A stretch of 64,000 bases of DNA from Prorocentrum cordatum. Taxonomy: Eukaryota > Sar > Dinophyceae > Prorocentrales > Prorocentraceae. Position 1 is the first letter of the stretch. Each line of letters begins with the position of its first letter. The notes beneath the pieces are model-generated. The model saw only the letters and a program-made list of their open reading frames with translations, was not told the origin of the DNA and did no database searches. The stretch spans positions 282,410 through 346,409 of the forward strand of contig CAUYUJ010015283.1 in NCBI GenBank assembly GCA_963575745.1, written 5' to 3'. Positions 23,901 to 32,124 of this stretch are shown piece after piece. A program made the translations under genes and the position numbers.

Positions 23901-26298
23901 CTGCGGTGCGGATTTGGGACGAACGCCAAGCTATGCCCTTGGCGCCGAGGACCGACATGAGAACCTCATCGTCGTCCCTGTTAGTCACCTCCGTAAAGTT
24001 CAAGATCCGCCCGAAGACAGCCTGCTCCGGGGTCAATCCATTGCGGCTGATCGTGGAGTTTTTCGCATTGATGATGGCAGCCAGGGCCACAGTAGACATC
24101 GACTTGCCCTGGACGTGGAACTCGTGCACCACCTTGCCCCAGATAGTGCCGAGCAATCCTCCGTGGCGCTCGGCCAGGCCATGCTGCCATGCTGCATGAG
24201 CTCCCGTCGTCTTCGTATTAATGCCGAACTGCTCCATCAACGCGTTGAAGTAGCCCTCGAACTCGCCGCCCTGATCGATCACGATGTTTTCTGGCACGCC
24301 GTAATGCTTGAACCACTCGTTCATGATCTGGCGTGCTACGTGCTTGGCCGTCCTATTCTTGAGAAGGCAGGCGCAGCGCCATCCCGTACCGGCATCCACC
24401 ATGCTGAGGACCACCAGCTGCTCCTTGGCCACGTCCCGTAGGTACTTCACGTCGATCACAACCGTCACATTGAAGCCGAATGGTCGCACATCCGCCGTCC
24501 CTTGCACCGGACGGGGCGGCGCCTCCGACTCAGCACAAGTCGGACACTGCCAATGCTTCGCGTATGCCAACGCGTTAGGTGTGGCACCGCCGAGACGCAG
24601 CATCTTGATGAACGTCGGTCGGCTGGGGTGTCCAAGACCGCGATGGGCCTTGCGCACAGCACGTCGCGTACTTCGCGGAATCTTCATCATGATGTCCTGC
24701 CGCACCACCTCTGGAAGCTCCATTTCTGACCAGGAGGCTGCAACCTCCTCCTCCTCCGCAGGGTGCTGCATGGACTCCTCCTTCACCGTCTTCTGCAGTG
24801 CCTCGCGAATCTCTGCTCGAACCTCCTGCGGTGTTTTGCCCCACTCAGGTCTCTCCGAAACGTCCCTGGGAACCTCTCCATGACCATGCTCCGCGGGCTC
24901 GGGTCCATAACTCCTGGGCTCCTCCGTGGGGTCAGGGAGTTGTGCTGCAGGAAAACTCGAGTTCTCGAACTGCCAGGCCAAATGATCCGCGGCACCGCTC
25001 ATCACAGCCGTGCCGAACTCCTCTGCGCAGCTCCCGCGCACGGCCGTGCAAACCCCAGGGTTCGCCAACACTCTCGTGGTGTCCTTGAGGCAGATTGCGT
25101 CCTCGAATGCTGGGTTCGACTTCGTTGCACTCACGGGTGGCTGGCTCCAGATTGTCGATTGCGCGTGGTCCATTACCATGGCTGCGCGTCCCCTTGCAGC
25201 TTGCCACTGCATCACCTCGTCCGTGAACGAGAGCAACATGCGGTACTCGGTCCGCTCTCGGCGTTGCCGGCGCACTCGCATAGGCCTTCGCTGGTCGACA
25301 CTCTGCATCCGACTCCATGCCGTAGGAGGTGGGGACAAAGCCACGAAGTCTGGGTCCACTGCGACCAGGTACGCCCGTGCCTCGTTCCTGCCCTGGACCG
25401 TCAGGAGGTCGAACTCTGGCGCTGCGATGGGCTGGTGGGCGTCCCATCCCATGCTCGCCGCCAGGATCGTGAGTTGGCAAGCCCATGCGAAGACCTCTAC
25501 GATCCTCCAGGGCCCCGGCCGCCGCCGGGTCTCCTTCTGAAAGGGCAGTGCACGTTCCTCCTGGTAGTACCTGAGGGCGTCCTGCTCCTGCTGATCAGCC
25601 CGAAGCTTCCTGTTCGCCATTTCCTCGGTCATCAGAACCTCCAGCTCCTTCAGGTTGCTCCGGACGTGCCTGCGAGCACCTTTCGTCATGAAAACCTCGT
25701 TGTCCGCGTTCTCCATGAAAACCTCCTCGTCACTCGATGCCGTCTCCGCGGACTCTGGGTCGCTGGTGTGATAGTGGGATGTGCTCAGCTCTGAGTCGCC
25801 TGCGTCCTGGCCGTCGTTGCTGTCAGAATCGTGCGAGTCCTCCTCCTCGACGGTCTCAGCGACGCTGCGCTCATCCTTCTCCTCGTGACTCGCAGTTCCG
25901 CTGAACATCTCGTCTGCGAGCTCGTCCTGCTCCTCGGACTGTCCGACGGGGAAGGCACTCGTGACCGGTGCCGGGAAATCCAGCAATGACACGCACGGAT
26001 GCCCGGACGCAGCCGGGACCAACGGCTTGGTCACACCATTCGCCGTGAAAGTACCGTTCCTGAAGCTGATTGCTGCGTCCCACTCTGCCATCTCATCAGG
26101 GCCGATGAGACCTGGCACCTCGGCATCGACCTCGGAGATCACAACTTCGCCCTGCGTACCGTTGATGCCGACTGTGTAGCACCACGCACGCTCTGACAAG
26201 AGCGGCACGCCTGGGCCGAACTTGAAGTACTCGCGCTGATTGATGCTGTGGTACGGCACGCCCATGGCATCCAAAGTCTTCTGCAGCTCGACATGCCA
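20923..26298 (-). CDS. Copia pol: protease end, methyltransferase-like domain, integrase, RT, RNase H
   Basis: The frame is open for about 1790 codons. Residues are numbered from the Leu (TTG) codon at 26272-26274. The first ~100 residues are the C-terminal part of the protease. A Ser/Asp/Glu-rich linker follows. Residues ~250-420 resemble a cytosine-methyltransferase fold (VEVFAWACQLTILAASMGW, later FVALSPPPTAW). The integrase zinc finger is HRGLGHP...CPTC (~545-575). The integrase core has VIDVKYLRD (~606), VIDQGGEF (~665) and GLAERHGG (~697), giving the three acidic residues. RT has KSRLIIPGH (~1265), FDVATAFLSG (~1312) and LHVDDG (~1406). RNase H has LMDASFAKE (~1566), AAESAA (~1622), TDAKSLYD (~1668) and ADVLTKAV (~1717). 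All catalytic blocks of integrase, RT and RNase H look intact. The frame is entered from gag only by a -1 shift. Confidence 0.95.
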   Translation of the reverse strand, partial: WHVELQKTLDAMGVPYHSINQREYFKFGPGVPLLSERAWCYTVGINGTQGEVVISEVDAEVPGLIGPDEMAEWDAAISFRNGTFTANGVTKPLVPAASGHPCVSLLDFPAPVTSAFPVGQSEEQDELADEMFSGTASHEEKDERSVAETVEEEDSHDSDSNDGQDAGDSELSTSHYHTSDPESAETASSDEEVFMENADNEVFMTKGARRHVRSNLKELEVLMTEEMANRKLRADQQEQDALRYYQEERALPFQKETRRRPGPWRIVEVFAWACQLTILAASMGWDAHQPIAAPEFDLLTVQGRNEARAYLVAVDPDFVALSPPPTAWSRMQSVDQRRPMRVRRQRRERTEYRMLLSFTDEVMQWQAARGRAAMVMDHAQSTIWSQPPVSATKSNPAFEDAICLKDTTRVLANPGVCTAVRGSCAEEFGTAVMSGAADHLAWQFENSSFPAAQLPDPTEEPRSYGPEPAEHGHGEVPRDVSERPEWGKTPQEVRAEIREALQKTVKEESMQHPAEEEEVAASWSEMELPEVVRQDIMMKIPRSTRRAVRKAHRGLGHPSRPTFIKMLRLGGATPNALAYAKHWQCPTCAESEAPPRPVQGTADVRPFGFNVTVVIDVKYLRDVAKEQLVVLSMVDAGTGWRCACLLKNRTAKHVARQIMNEWFKHYGVPENIVIDQGGEFEGYFNALMEQFGINTKTTGAHAAWQHGLAERHGGLLGTIWGKVVHEFHVQGKSMSTVALAAIINAKNSTISRNGLTPEQAVFGRILNFTEVTNRDDDEVLMSVLGAKGIAWRSSQIRTAAKMMLLERDATDKVRRALLRQAPTVVGDLCPGSRVYFWAPNPFKGRRRQDPERWRGPATVIAKESNSRYYVSWRGHVLLVAREQLRHASSQEAAAAESIQTDVRLTQQRDDRAYHDIVDVTPKVKVQKVKKTFLKKERDRHGELEGSRQPRVDLRALDAIEAQAKEEEPPEQQQLPQLPPPKRERSRSPPGRISSEVYPKASPGASGSGGPSVPPIPRDDFELERKRKFLVDDVPICIKKTRLQAAPTSGLPALREVAMNAVVHSGPQEWFDQNALDGVSTLVQKVVRGVRVHREPRRRLYDHDRHRECNRLSVMLSATGQCAYKDDGANRTNERTEDSWVGLTLFYHDKPDAHAQGVYYLDTPEGLVRQPMTYEEWINVSSVYDAWLQEARYEHDVFALVMKQNAKELDPRHFNQHEKAKFDEADAAEWRQWIANNTVELVTEEEEKSIPKDKIISVPMRSVRTNRGRGPELEAKSRLIIPGHLDPQLGLFRTDSPTTSPLAVLVCASITMAMDWTFECFDVATAFLSGLKLERELYVRAPKDGLPAVDGAGWPAVRPYALLRLLKGAYGLTEAPRLWYLRARQVLTDEVGFVELRCARAVFVYRMKDKLIAMLTLHVDDGMLFGDPHDPQYQEVKANINSRFNIKHWKKGNDKEAIAYLGEEWWRHPDHIEISMHEYIGKLTKHPLARGDNEEREMTPEEHHDYRSLLQKVRWPVARVVPQLAYSVSALAQKDPKGRRLLHLRVLNDIIDRLQDYDKRGLATLRIRRVDIERLQVLTLMDASFAKEPGCKSQMGFMSMITDTRVLKELTVCCLVEFQSSTITRVVGSTMAAESAAMSVALDRQLYLRLLIEAILYGEPPLQGDWRLALKVPGALVTDAKSLYDHTSKIGSMPVSRQTLIDLLVAKDLIEQEAIKFKWLPNSHMLADVLTKAVQPNEVLSQFLRHGLFSMVPTAEQEDEEAHRLRLRRGQRERAKERKAQRRVAVPGPASP

Positions 26299-29200
26299 CG
26301 GCGTCCACCGACAGCCCGCTTGCAGCCCGTGTCAATCATAGCCAGCCCCGCGGGCAAGACAACAAGCATGACGGACTGCTCATCTACCACCTTGCGGGGG
26401 CACTCCTCTCGGGTGGTGACCATGTGGGCCGCAGATCCCCCTTTTGCTGCCCAAGGGTCTGCGCCCTTTGCTGCCCAGGGGTCCGCGCCCCCTTTGACGG
26501 CAACATCCTCCCCAGTCGGGGCGGCAGACGTTAGTCCTGGCACAGCTCCGTCTGGGGTGTTCTTGGAAGGTTCCCCTTCATCCTTCTTGGGCTTCTCCAG
26601 CGTGTAATGAATCACCGACTTCAGCGAACACTTCTTGCACTTCGCGAAGATCACGGTGCCGTTTGACTGCCACTTCAACTCGCCCACAGGATGAACACAT
26701 TCAGCCTGCTGCTGCATGAGCTCGGGGTCGAACTTCGCCTTCGGGCCTGGAACCAGCCTCTCGCCGTCGAACTGCGAGTCGTACATGGCTCGATGCATCT
26801 GCTGCTTCTCCAGGTCACTCTGCGTGGCACCGACACTCATGACGTAGCTCCGTCCAGAGGCGGTGACTACACGCGGGACTCCAGATGCAGCTGAAGATGC
26901 CGTCGCAGCGGCAGGGGCACCTGAGCTCGCGGCTCCTGGAGGCGCTGGAAGGTGGACACGCCGTCGTATTGCCTCCATGTTCTTCCACACGCTTCCGACT
27001 CCCTGCTGCTCAGGAGATGTGGGCAGGGCACGCTCTGGCAGAGGTGCCTGCTCACGTCGCTTCTGTAGGCCGTCGTAGACCTCGCATGGGTTCAATCGGG
27101 TGTGCATCTCCATCTCCTGTTTCTCTATCAGCGCGAGGCGATCCAGCAACTCAGCTTTATCACGCTGCAAAACCTCTAGTCGCTTCTTTTCCTCGCTCTT
27201 TCTCACTTCCTCGGAGGCTCCTGCCATGACCCAGTCCTCTTCCTTAGGGACAGCGGCGGCCTCCCCAGTCGGAGCGGCAGACGTTAGTCCAGGCACAGCT
27301 CCGTCTGGGGATTCTTTGGTCTTCGATGCTCCCTTTGCCGACGCCTCCACCACGTATGCGGGATGGGCCCTCGCAGGGCCGCTGGATAAGGAGAAATCTG
27401 GCTTCTCGCAGCGGCGCGTGTAGAGATTGAGGCGCACAATGCGATCGTTCTTAGTGATGAAGTGGATGGTTGCCGGCGGCGTCAGGTAATCCCTGAAGAT
27501 ATCCTGACGCGGATACCAGCTGCAGAAGATCTCGTCCATCTCCTCTGGCGTGAACGGCACCTCCTTATCCTCGCGCCGCTGGTCGTTGTCGTCCTCGGTG
27601 GCCTCAGGATCCTCGCTGGCCTCGTCCTCGTTCTTCACCTCCTTGCTGCTTCTTGCCTTCTTTCTCTCTTTCTTCTCTTCTTTGCTGCTCCTCGCCTTCT
27701 TCTTCTTCTCTTTCTTTTCTTCCTTTTCTTCCTTCTCACCGCGGTCTTCTGGTGGACTCCGCTTCTCTTTCTTCGCACCGCGGCCTCCTGGTGTACTCCG
27801 CGACCTTGAACGCGAGGAAGCCTCCGCCTCGGGCGGAGGAGGGGCGCGAGGCTCGCGAAGAACAGCTCCCCGATCACGCTGGCGGTCGTCCCGACGATCT
27901 CGATGATGATCTTCGCGCTGCTTGGTGTCACGACTCCCGCCTTCACCGCGCCGATCGTCACGGGGCTTGGTATCGCGATTGCCGCCCATCACGATCTTGA
28001 ATATAGTTGCCGTGATCTCGTCGAGATCCACCTCAGCCGCCGTACAAGGCCTCGATGTGGTCAGCTGCAGGCGCACGAGCCGACCCTGGACGAAGTCGAG
28101 GCTCTCGAAGCGGCCTTGCTTGAAGAAGATAGGCTTCTTGTTCGTCACGCGCTCCACGATGTGATGGACCGTGGCAAGGTCAGGAAACTCCAACTCCACG
28201 CTGTGCCCCTTTGCGTGGGTGTTGGCCAGAATGCGATGGCAACGCACGACAGCATCCTCGTCCTCCTGATCCTCCCCGCGCCTGGCACGGGCGCGCGCGC
28301 GTTCATCACTGCTCTGTGCGGCCCCTGGGCCGTCGTCGGCGTCCTGGCGTAGGCTCGGCGCAGGCATGCTTTTGGGCCTGGGGTGCATAATGATCCGCTC
28401 TGGCGCGTCCGCTCGACCCTCCACTGGATGCCTCTGGGCAGGCACCGACTGGGGAGCACGGCGCCATGGAGCGCGGCCACGACGCTCCTCGGCACTGCCT
28501 GCCATGCCAACCCAGTGGACGATCGGTCCATGCACCTGCCTAGGCGCCGGCGGCTTCACAGAGGTCCGCTGGTTGGGCGACGCTGGCTGGCCATTCTTAG
28601 GCCCGATCTTGTTGTACGGCTCGCGCTCGCCACTCTTCACCTTGGGGCACTCCGGGTCGCCACGCCAGTGGCCAGGCTGATCGCAGTCAGCACACCGGCT
28701 GTTAGCCTTGCGCTGGTCTGTCGGCTTCCGACCAGCCTGGAAGGAGCCGCTAGCGTTGATCTTCTTGGGGTCCCGCTGCCGAGGAGCAACGAACCCGCGC
28801 TTCTGACGCTGTACCGCCGTCTTCTGCTTGGCCCTCCAGCCGGCCAAGAACGCTTCCTGAAGATCCTCCGGTGCCTCGTACTCCTCGTCGTCAGGCCCGT
28901 CGTTGTCCGACACCAGCTCCTCGTCGACCTCAGCGCCGTCCTCGAAGAGGGTGCCCTCGGCCCCTCCATGGTCTCCATCGTCCTGGTCGTCTGCTTCATC
29001 TTCGTCATGATGCGCCTCCTCGAGGTCGCCGTGGTGTTCATCGTAGTCTTCGCCGTTCTCTACCTCGTGTACGTGCTGGCCAGGGCGTCCTCGCAGCACG
29101 CATGGCCTACGAGCCATGGGAGGGTGCGGATAGCGACCGCCCGAACTCCCAGAGGAGCGCCCGTGCTCACGCTGCGCCGCAAACGGCGAGCGGCGAGGGA

Positions 29201-29924
29201 GCACTGAGCGCTTCTCGGTGTCGTGCACCTTCGAATAGGCTGCCTTCAGCACAACCTCCATCCGCTTCGAGTCGTAGATGCCGCCACAGTTGAAGAGCAC
29301 CTGCGCTCGCTCCTTCTGCGACAGTCCAGCGCCACGAAGCATCTTGCTTGCCAATGCGCGATCGCTGATCGCTGATGTGGGATCCTCGAGCTGCAACTCC
29401 ATGCGCTTCTTGCGCAGGTACGTGGTCCAATCCATGATCGGCTGCCCAGCTCGACGGTGTGCTCGCTCCCAATCCTGATGCACCTGATCGAGGCGCTCGT
29501 GATCCATCTTCTCGAAGGCGTCGTCGTAGATAGCAAAGATGGTCTCGAGCGTCTCCTCGCGTCGGAGGTCCGACGCGTCAAGCACCTCGATGAGCTCTTT
29601 GGCTCGACCTGTCACTTGACTGTAGATGATCAGGCCCAGCTCCACGTCTGAGAGCTGATTGAGGTTGCGGATGACTTCAACCTCCTTGCGCCACTCTCGG
29701 TACTTCTTAGTACTCGTACCGACTCCACCATCGAACTCTGGGAGCCTCACCTGCGACAGCAGTAGACGTGTACGTCTGGGACCGCCGTCGCCACGATCCC
29801 GATGCAAGGCCAAGAGCTCCCGCTGGGTCTCGGCCATCACGCGCAGGACTGCATGCAGGTCCGGGGGACCTGTGCCTGCGGAGGACGCAGCCTCCACGTC
29901 TGAGCCGTCGTGGCTGGTGGCCAT
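26139..29924 (-). CDS. Copia gag with N-terminal part of protease
   Basis: The ATG at 29922-29924 starts MATSHDGSD. A helical gag domain follows (residues ~75-260, with LPEFDGG, YREWRKEVE and LRKKRMELQ). A CCHC-type knuckle CADCDQPGHWRGDPEC lies near residue 415. A Lys/Glu-rich stretch covers ~720-800. A CVHP...CKKC zinc-ribbon-like motif lies near 1100. The protease active site MIDTGCKRAVGG is near 1195. The 16-residue phrase PDGAVPGLTSAAPTGE occurs twice, from 50-bp DNA repeats at about 26515-26560 and 27265-27310. After codon ~1209 (26298) the frame leaves the protease and reads non-homologous sequence to 26139, so the true protein would continue in the pol frame. Confidence 0.93.
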   Translation of the reverse strand: MATSHDGSDVEAASSAGTGPPDLHAVLRVMAETQRELLALHRDRGDGGPRRTRLLLSQVRLPEFDGGVGTSTKKYREWRKEVEVIRNLNQLSDVELGLIIYSQVTGRAKELIEVLDASDLRREETLETIFAIYDDAFEKMDHERLDQVHQDWERAHRRAGQPIMDWTTYLRKKRMELQLEDPTSAISDRALASKMLRGAGLSQKERAQVLFNCGGIYDSKRMEVVLKAAYSKVHDTEKRSVLPRRSPFAAQREHGRSSGSSGGRYPHPPMARRPCVLRGRPGQHVHEVENGEDYDEHHGDLEEAHHDEDEADDQDDGDHGGAEGTLFEDGAEVDEELVSDNDGPDDEEYEAPEDLQEAFLAGWRAKQKTAVQRQKRGFVAPRQRDPKKINASGSFQAGRKPTDQRKANSRCADCDQPGHWRGDPECPKVKSGEREPYNKIGPKNGQPASPNQRTSVKPPAPRQVHGPIVHWVGMAGSAEERRGRAPWRRAPQSVPAQRHPVEGRADAPERIIMHPRPKSMPAPSLRQDADDGPGAAQSSDERARARARRGEDQEDEDAVVRCHRILANTHAKGHSVELEFPDLATVHHIVERVTNKKPIFFKQGRFESLDFVQGRLVRLQLTTSRPCTAAEVDLDEITATIFKIVMGGNRDTKPRDDRRGEGGSRDTKQREDHHRDRRDDRQRDRGAVLREPRAPPPPEAEASSRSRSRSTPGGRGAKKEKRSPPEDRGEKEEKEEKKEKKKKARSSKEEKKERKKARSSKEVKNEDEASEDPEATEDDNDQRREDKEVPFTPEEMDEIFCSWYPRQDIFRDYLTPPATIHFITKNDRIVRLNLYTRRCEKPDFSLSSGPARAHPAYVVEASAKGASKTKESPDGAVPGLTSAAPTGEAAAVPKEEDWVMAGASEEVRKSEEKKRLEVLQRDKAELLDRLALIEKQEMEMHTRLNPCEVYDGLQKRREQAPLPERALPTSPEQQGVGSVWKNMEAIRRRVHLPAPPGAASSGAPAAATASSAASGVPRVVTASGRSYVMSVGATQSDLEKQQMHRAMYDSQFDGERLVPGPKAKFDPELMQQQAECVHPVGELKWQSNGTVIFAKCKKCSLKSVIHYTLEKPKKDEGEPSKNTPDGAVPGLTSAAPTGEDVAVKGGADPWAAKGADPWAAKGGSAAHMVTTREECPRKVVDEQSVMLVVLPAGLAMIDTGCKRAVGGRRGMSSCRRLWMPWACRTTASISASTSSSAQACRSCQSVRGATQSASTVRRAKL

Positions 29925-29989
29925 GGCGGCCCACGCGGGTGGTCACAACCACCGAAGCAGAGCACGCAGTGCGTCCGCTGGAGCTTACT

Positions 29990-30002
29990 TGCTCCGCTAC
30001 CA
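29990..30002 (-). promoter_or_regulatory. Primer binding site of the copia element
   Basis: One base inside the 5' LTR, the minus strand reads TGGTAGCGGAGC. That is complementary to a tRNA 3' end GCTCCGCTACCA. The U72 it implies is the mark of eukaryotic initiator Met-tRNA, the usual Ty1/copia primer. Confidence 0.85.
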
Positions 30003-30003
30003 A

Positions 30004-30186
30004 TGTCAGTGCAGTTGTTTTCAGCAAAGACCGCGCGGCAGTCCAACTGCGGGTGCGTCCCAGGGCCCTAGGACTAGGGCCAAAACAGCGGCGGGCAGCG
30101 TGCATGCCACAAAACAAGACAAGCGTGTACAACATACACACATGGTGGCACGGGCGGCAGAGGGGCAGGGGAGTGCACTCTTCACA
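30004..30186 (-). repeat. 5' LTR (right copy)
   Basis: Identical over 183 bp to the left LTR and followed by the CCAAG duplication. Transcription of the element should start here and run toward lower coordinates. No TATA-like box was seen. Confidence 0.95.
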
Positions 30187-30191
30187 CCAAG
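30187..30191. repeat. Target site duplication, right
   Basis: CCAAG, matching 20406-20410. Confidence 0.9.
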
Positions 30192-30620
30192 AAGGCCCCA
30201 AGAGGCCAACATCATTGATTTCCTTTCGTGTTTTTTGTATCTGGTGTTTGGCCTGCTCGTCCTTTCGGCTTACCGACGCTCCAGGACGGCCCTAAGACGG
30301 CCCAAGACGCCTTCAAGACTGCCCAAAAAGGGCCCAATACGGCCCTAAAGGCGTCCAATACGGCCCTAAAGGCGCCCAAGACGGCCGCGAAAGAGGCCCA
30401 ACATAGGAAACACGAACCGAACATCCGAGCCTTCCGCCCCAAGAGGCCCCCAGGAGGCCCCAAGAGTCACTCGGGAGGCCCGACGAGGCCCCCCAAAGGC
30501 CCCCAAGAGGCCCAAAAGATACCCCAAGAGGCGCCGAAACGGCCTACAAGAGGCATCCAAACTGCCTCCAGGAAGCCCTCGAGAGGCCTCCCGCGAGATC
30601 CCAACAAACACCTAATAGGC
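30192..30620. repeat. CCAAGANGGCC-type repeat block with core module
   Basis: This continues the block split by the copia element. A core with AACATCATTGATTTCCTTTC...CCTTTCGGCTTACCGACG (30208-30280) is flanked by CCAAGACGGCC units. A nearby GGTGGCGGGATGGGCCGAAG (30641-30660) recurs at 37656-37675. Confidence 0.75.
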
Positions 30621-30944
30621 TTCATACTCACAACCCAGGCCCGGTGGCGGGATGGGCCGAAGGCTATTCGATATTCGACTGGGGACCACTGGAGGCACGC
30701 GGAGGCTGACCACCGAAGCCTCCAAAGTTCCTGCACGGCCCATTCAAGGATCCTTTTCTGAAGCCCAATCGAAGGCGCACGCAAACATTCCGGAAACCAC
30801 CTGGATGCCCCTGGAAGCCGATGGGATCCCCTAGAAGCAACCTGGAGAACCCTGGGAACCTATTGGGCGCACGCCTGGAGGCCCTGGACCCGACCCCCGA
30901 GAAGCCCCTGGAGGCCCCCAAGGCAGCCTTGGAGGCTCGAGGTC

Positions 30945-31141
30945 TCCTCCTCCTCCTCCTTCTCCTCCTCCACCCCCTCCTCCTCTTTCGCCTTGTCCTC
31001 CTCCTCTTTCGCCTCGTCGTCATCGTCCTCCTCCTCCTCCTCCTTCTCCTCCCCGCCTCGCCCTCTTTCTCCTCCTCCCCGATTCGAAACTCGAGGCTCT
31101 CTCTCTCTCTCTCTCTCTCTTTTTCATTTTTGTTTTCTCTA

Positions 31142-31178
<37 letters not shown>

Positions 31179-31180
31179 AT
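30945..31180. repeat. CTC and TC microsatellites
   Basis: CTC units (30945-31075) are followed by two pure TC dinucleotide runs (31098-31121 and 31145-31175). Confidence 0.9.
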
Positions 31181-32060
31181 AACTCCCATCGGTGGCTGCT
31201 TCTCCTGATGCCCGCCACGCACCCGAAAATCCTCCACCAGCATGCTGACTGGAACTGGAACTGTGACAAGCCTCAGGGGCCCTCCAAGCGGTCTCTATAA
31301 AGCTGGACTCCCTGGCTGAGGTAAAGAGGGCCTGGGCCCTCTTTTCCCATTCAGACTTAGTGCGAATGTGTTGGAGCCGAATTTCTATATCCTATTCCAT
31401 GCACGAAATGGACGAAACGTCACCCAAATACTGACAAACTGCGCCCCTATGCTGTCGTCGTCAGGTCTCCGTGCCCCCTCATGGAACTGCCCTGGGTCCC
31501 CTCACCCTCTTCCCGTCTGATCGTCCTCCCCCTTCCCGAGGGCGCTTGCGCGAGAACGCCCGCGGGGGGGGTGTTCATGATGAAAATGATGAGGGTGATG
31601 ATTCTGGTGATGATGACGATGACGATGGTGACGGCGCTGAGGGGGAAGAGGAAGAACAGGACGATGAATGGGGGAGGGCAGAGGAAGATGGAGAAGGGGA
31701 GCGGGTGATGCTATTCCTTCGGCCACAGCAGTGAAACGACTTATCGGTAGCAACGCAATACACAAGGAAAGCGGGCCCCAGAGGGGGGAGGGAGAGACAG
31801 CGAACCAAGCGGGGGGCCCAAAGTACCGAGCCGAGGACGAGGGAACGTCGCGGGCAGGGACGAGGCCCGGCAACTAGCGTGGAACTACGGGCACAGAGGT
31901 TCAGAACTCAGCGAAGATTGCACCGATCCTTGGAATGTTGAGGTGGGACTGGAGAAACAAGCTCATGTTCGAGGCCAATCAATCTATGGGCCAATATCGA
32001 AATATGCCCAAACAGCCGATCCTTTAGCCGAATTTCCGCGTTGACAGAACAGACGGCTGA
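31181..32060. other. Intronic sequence, no gene recognised
   Basis: Contains a GATGATGACGATG-rich patch at 31580-31690. No motif or plausible exon was identified. Confidence 0.4.
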
Positions 32061-32124
32061 TGGCTGATAAGCATCGGTCCTCACGTGGCGACGCTCTGAA
32101 GTCGAAGCCCCTCGAGCATCCAGC

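Larger units (their letters stand above)
20411..30186 (-). mobile_element. Ty1/copia LTR retrotransposon, nearly intact
   Basis: The 9776-bp element has two identical 183-bp LTRs (TG...CA), a 5-bp CCAAG target duplication, a tRNA-iMet-type primer site and a gag-pro-integrase-RT-RNase H order on the minus strand. Integrase before RT places it in Ty1/copia. It inserted into a CCAAGA-type repeat inside the 24-kb ligase intron, in the same orientation as the gene. Identical LTRs imply recent insertion. One -1 frame break in the protease (near 26298) separates gag from pol. No convincing polypurine tract was seen before the 3' LTR. Confidence 0.95.

Noticed and set aside
26285-26310. Programmed ribosomal frameshift between gag and pol
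   Set aside because: No slippery heptamer and the junction lies inside the protease domain, so mutation or sequencing error is preferred.
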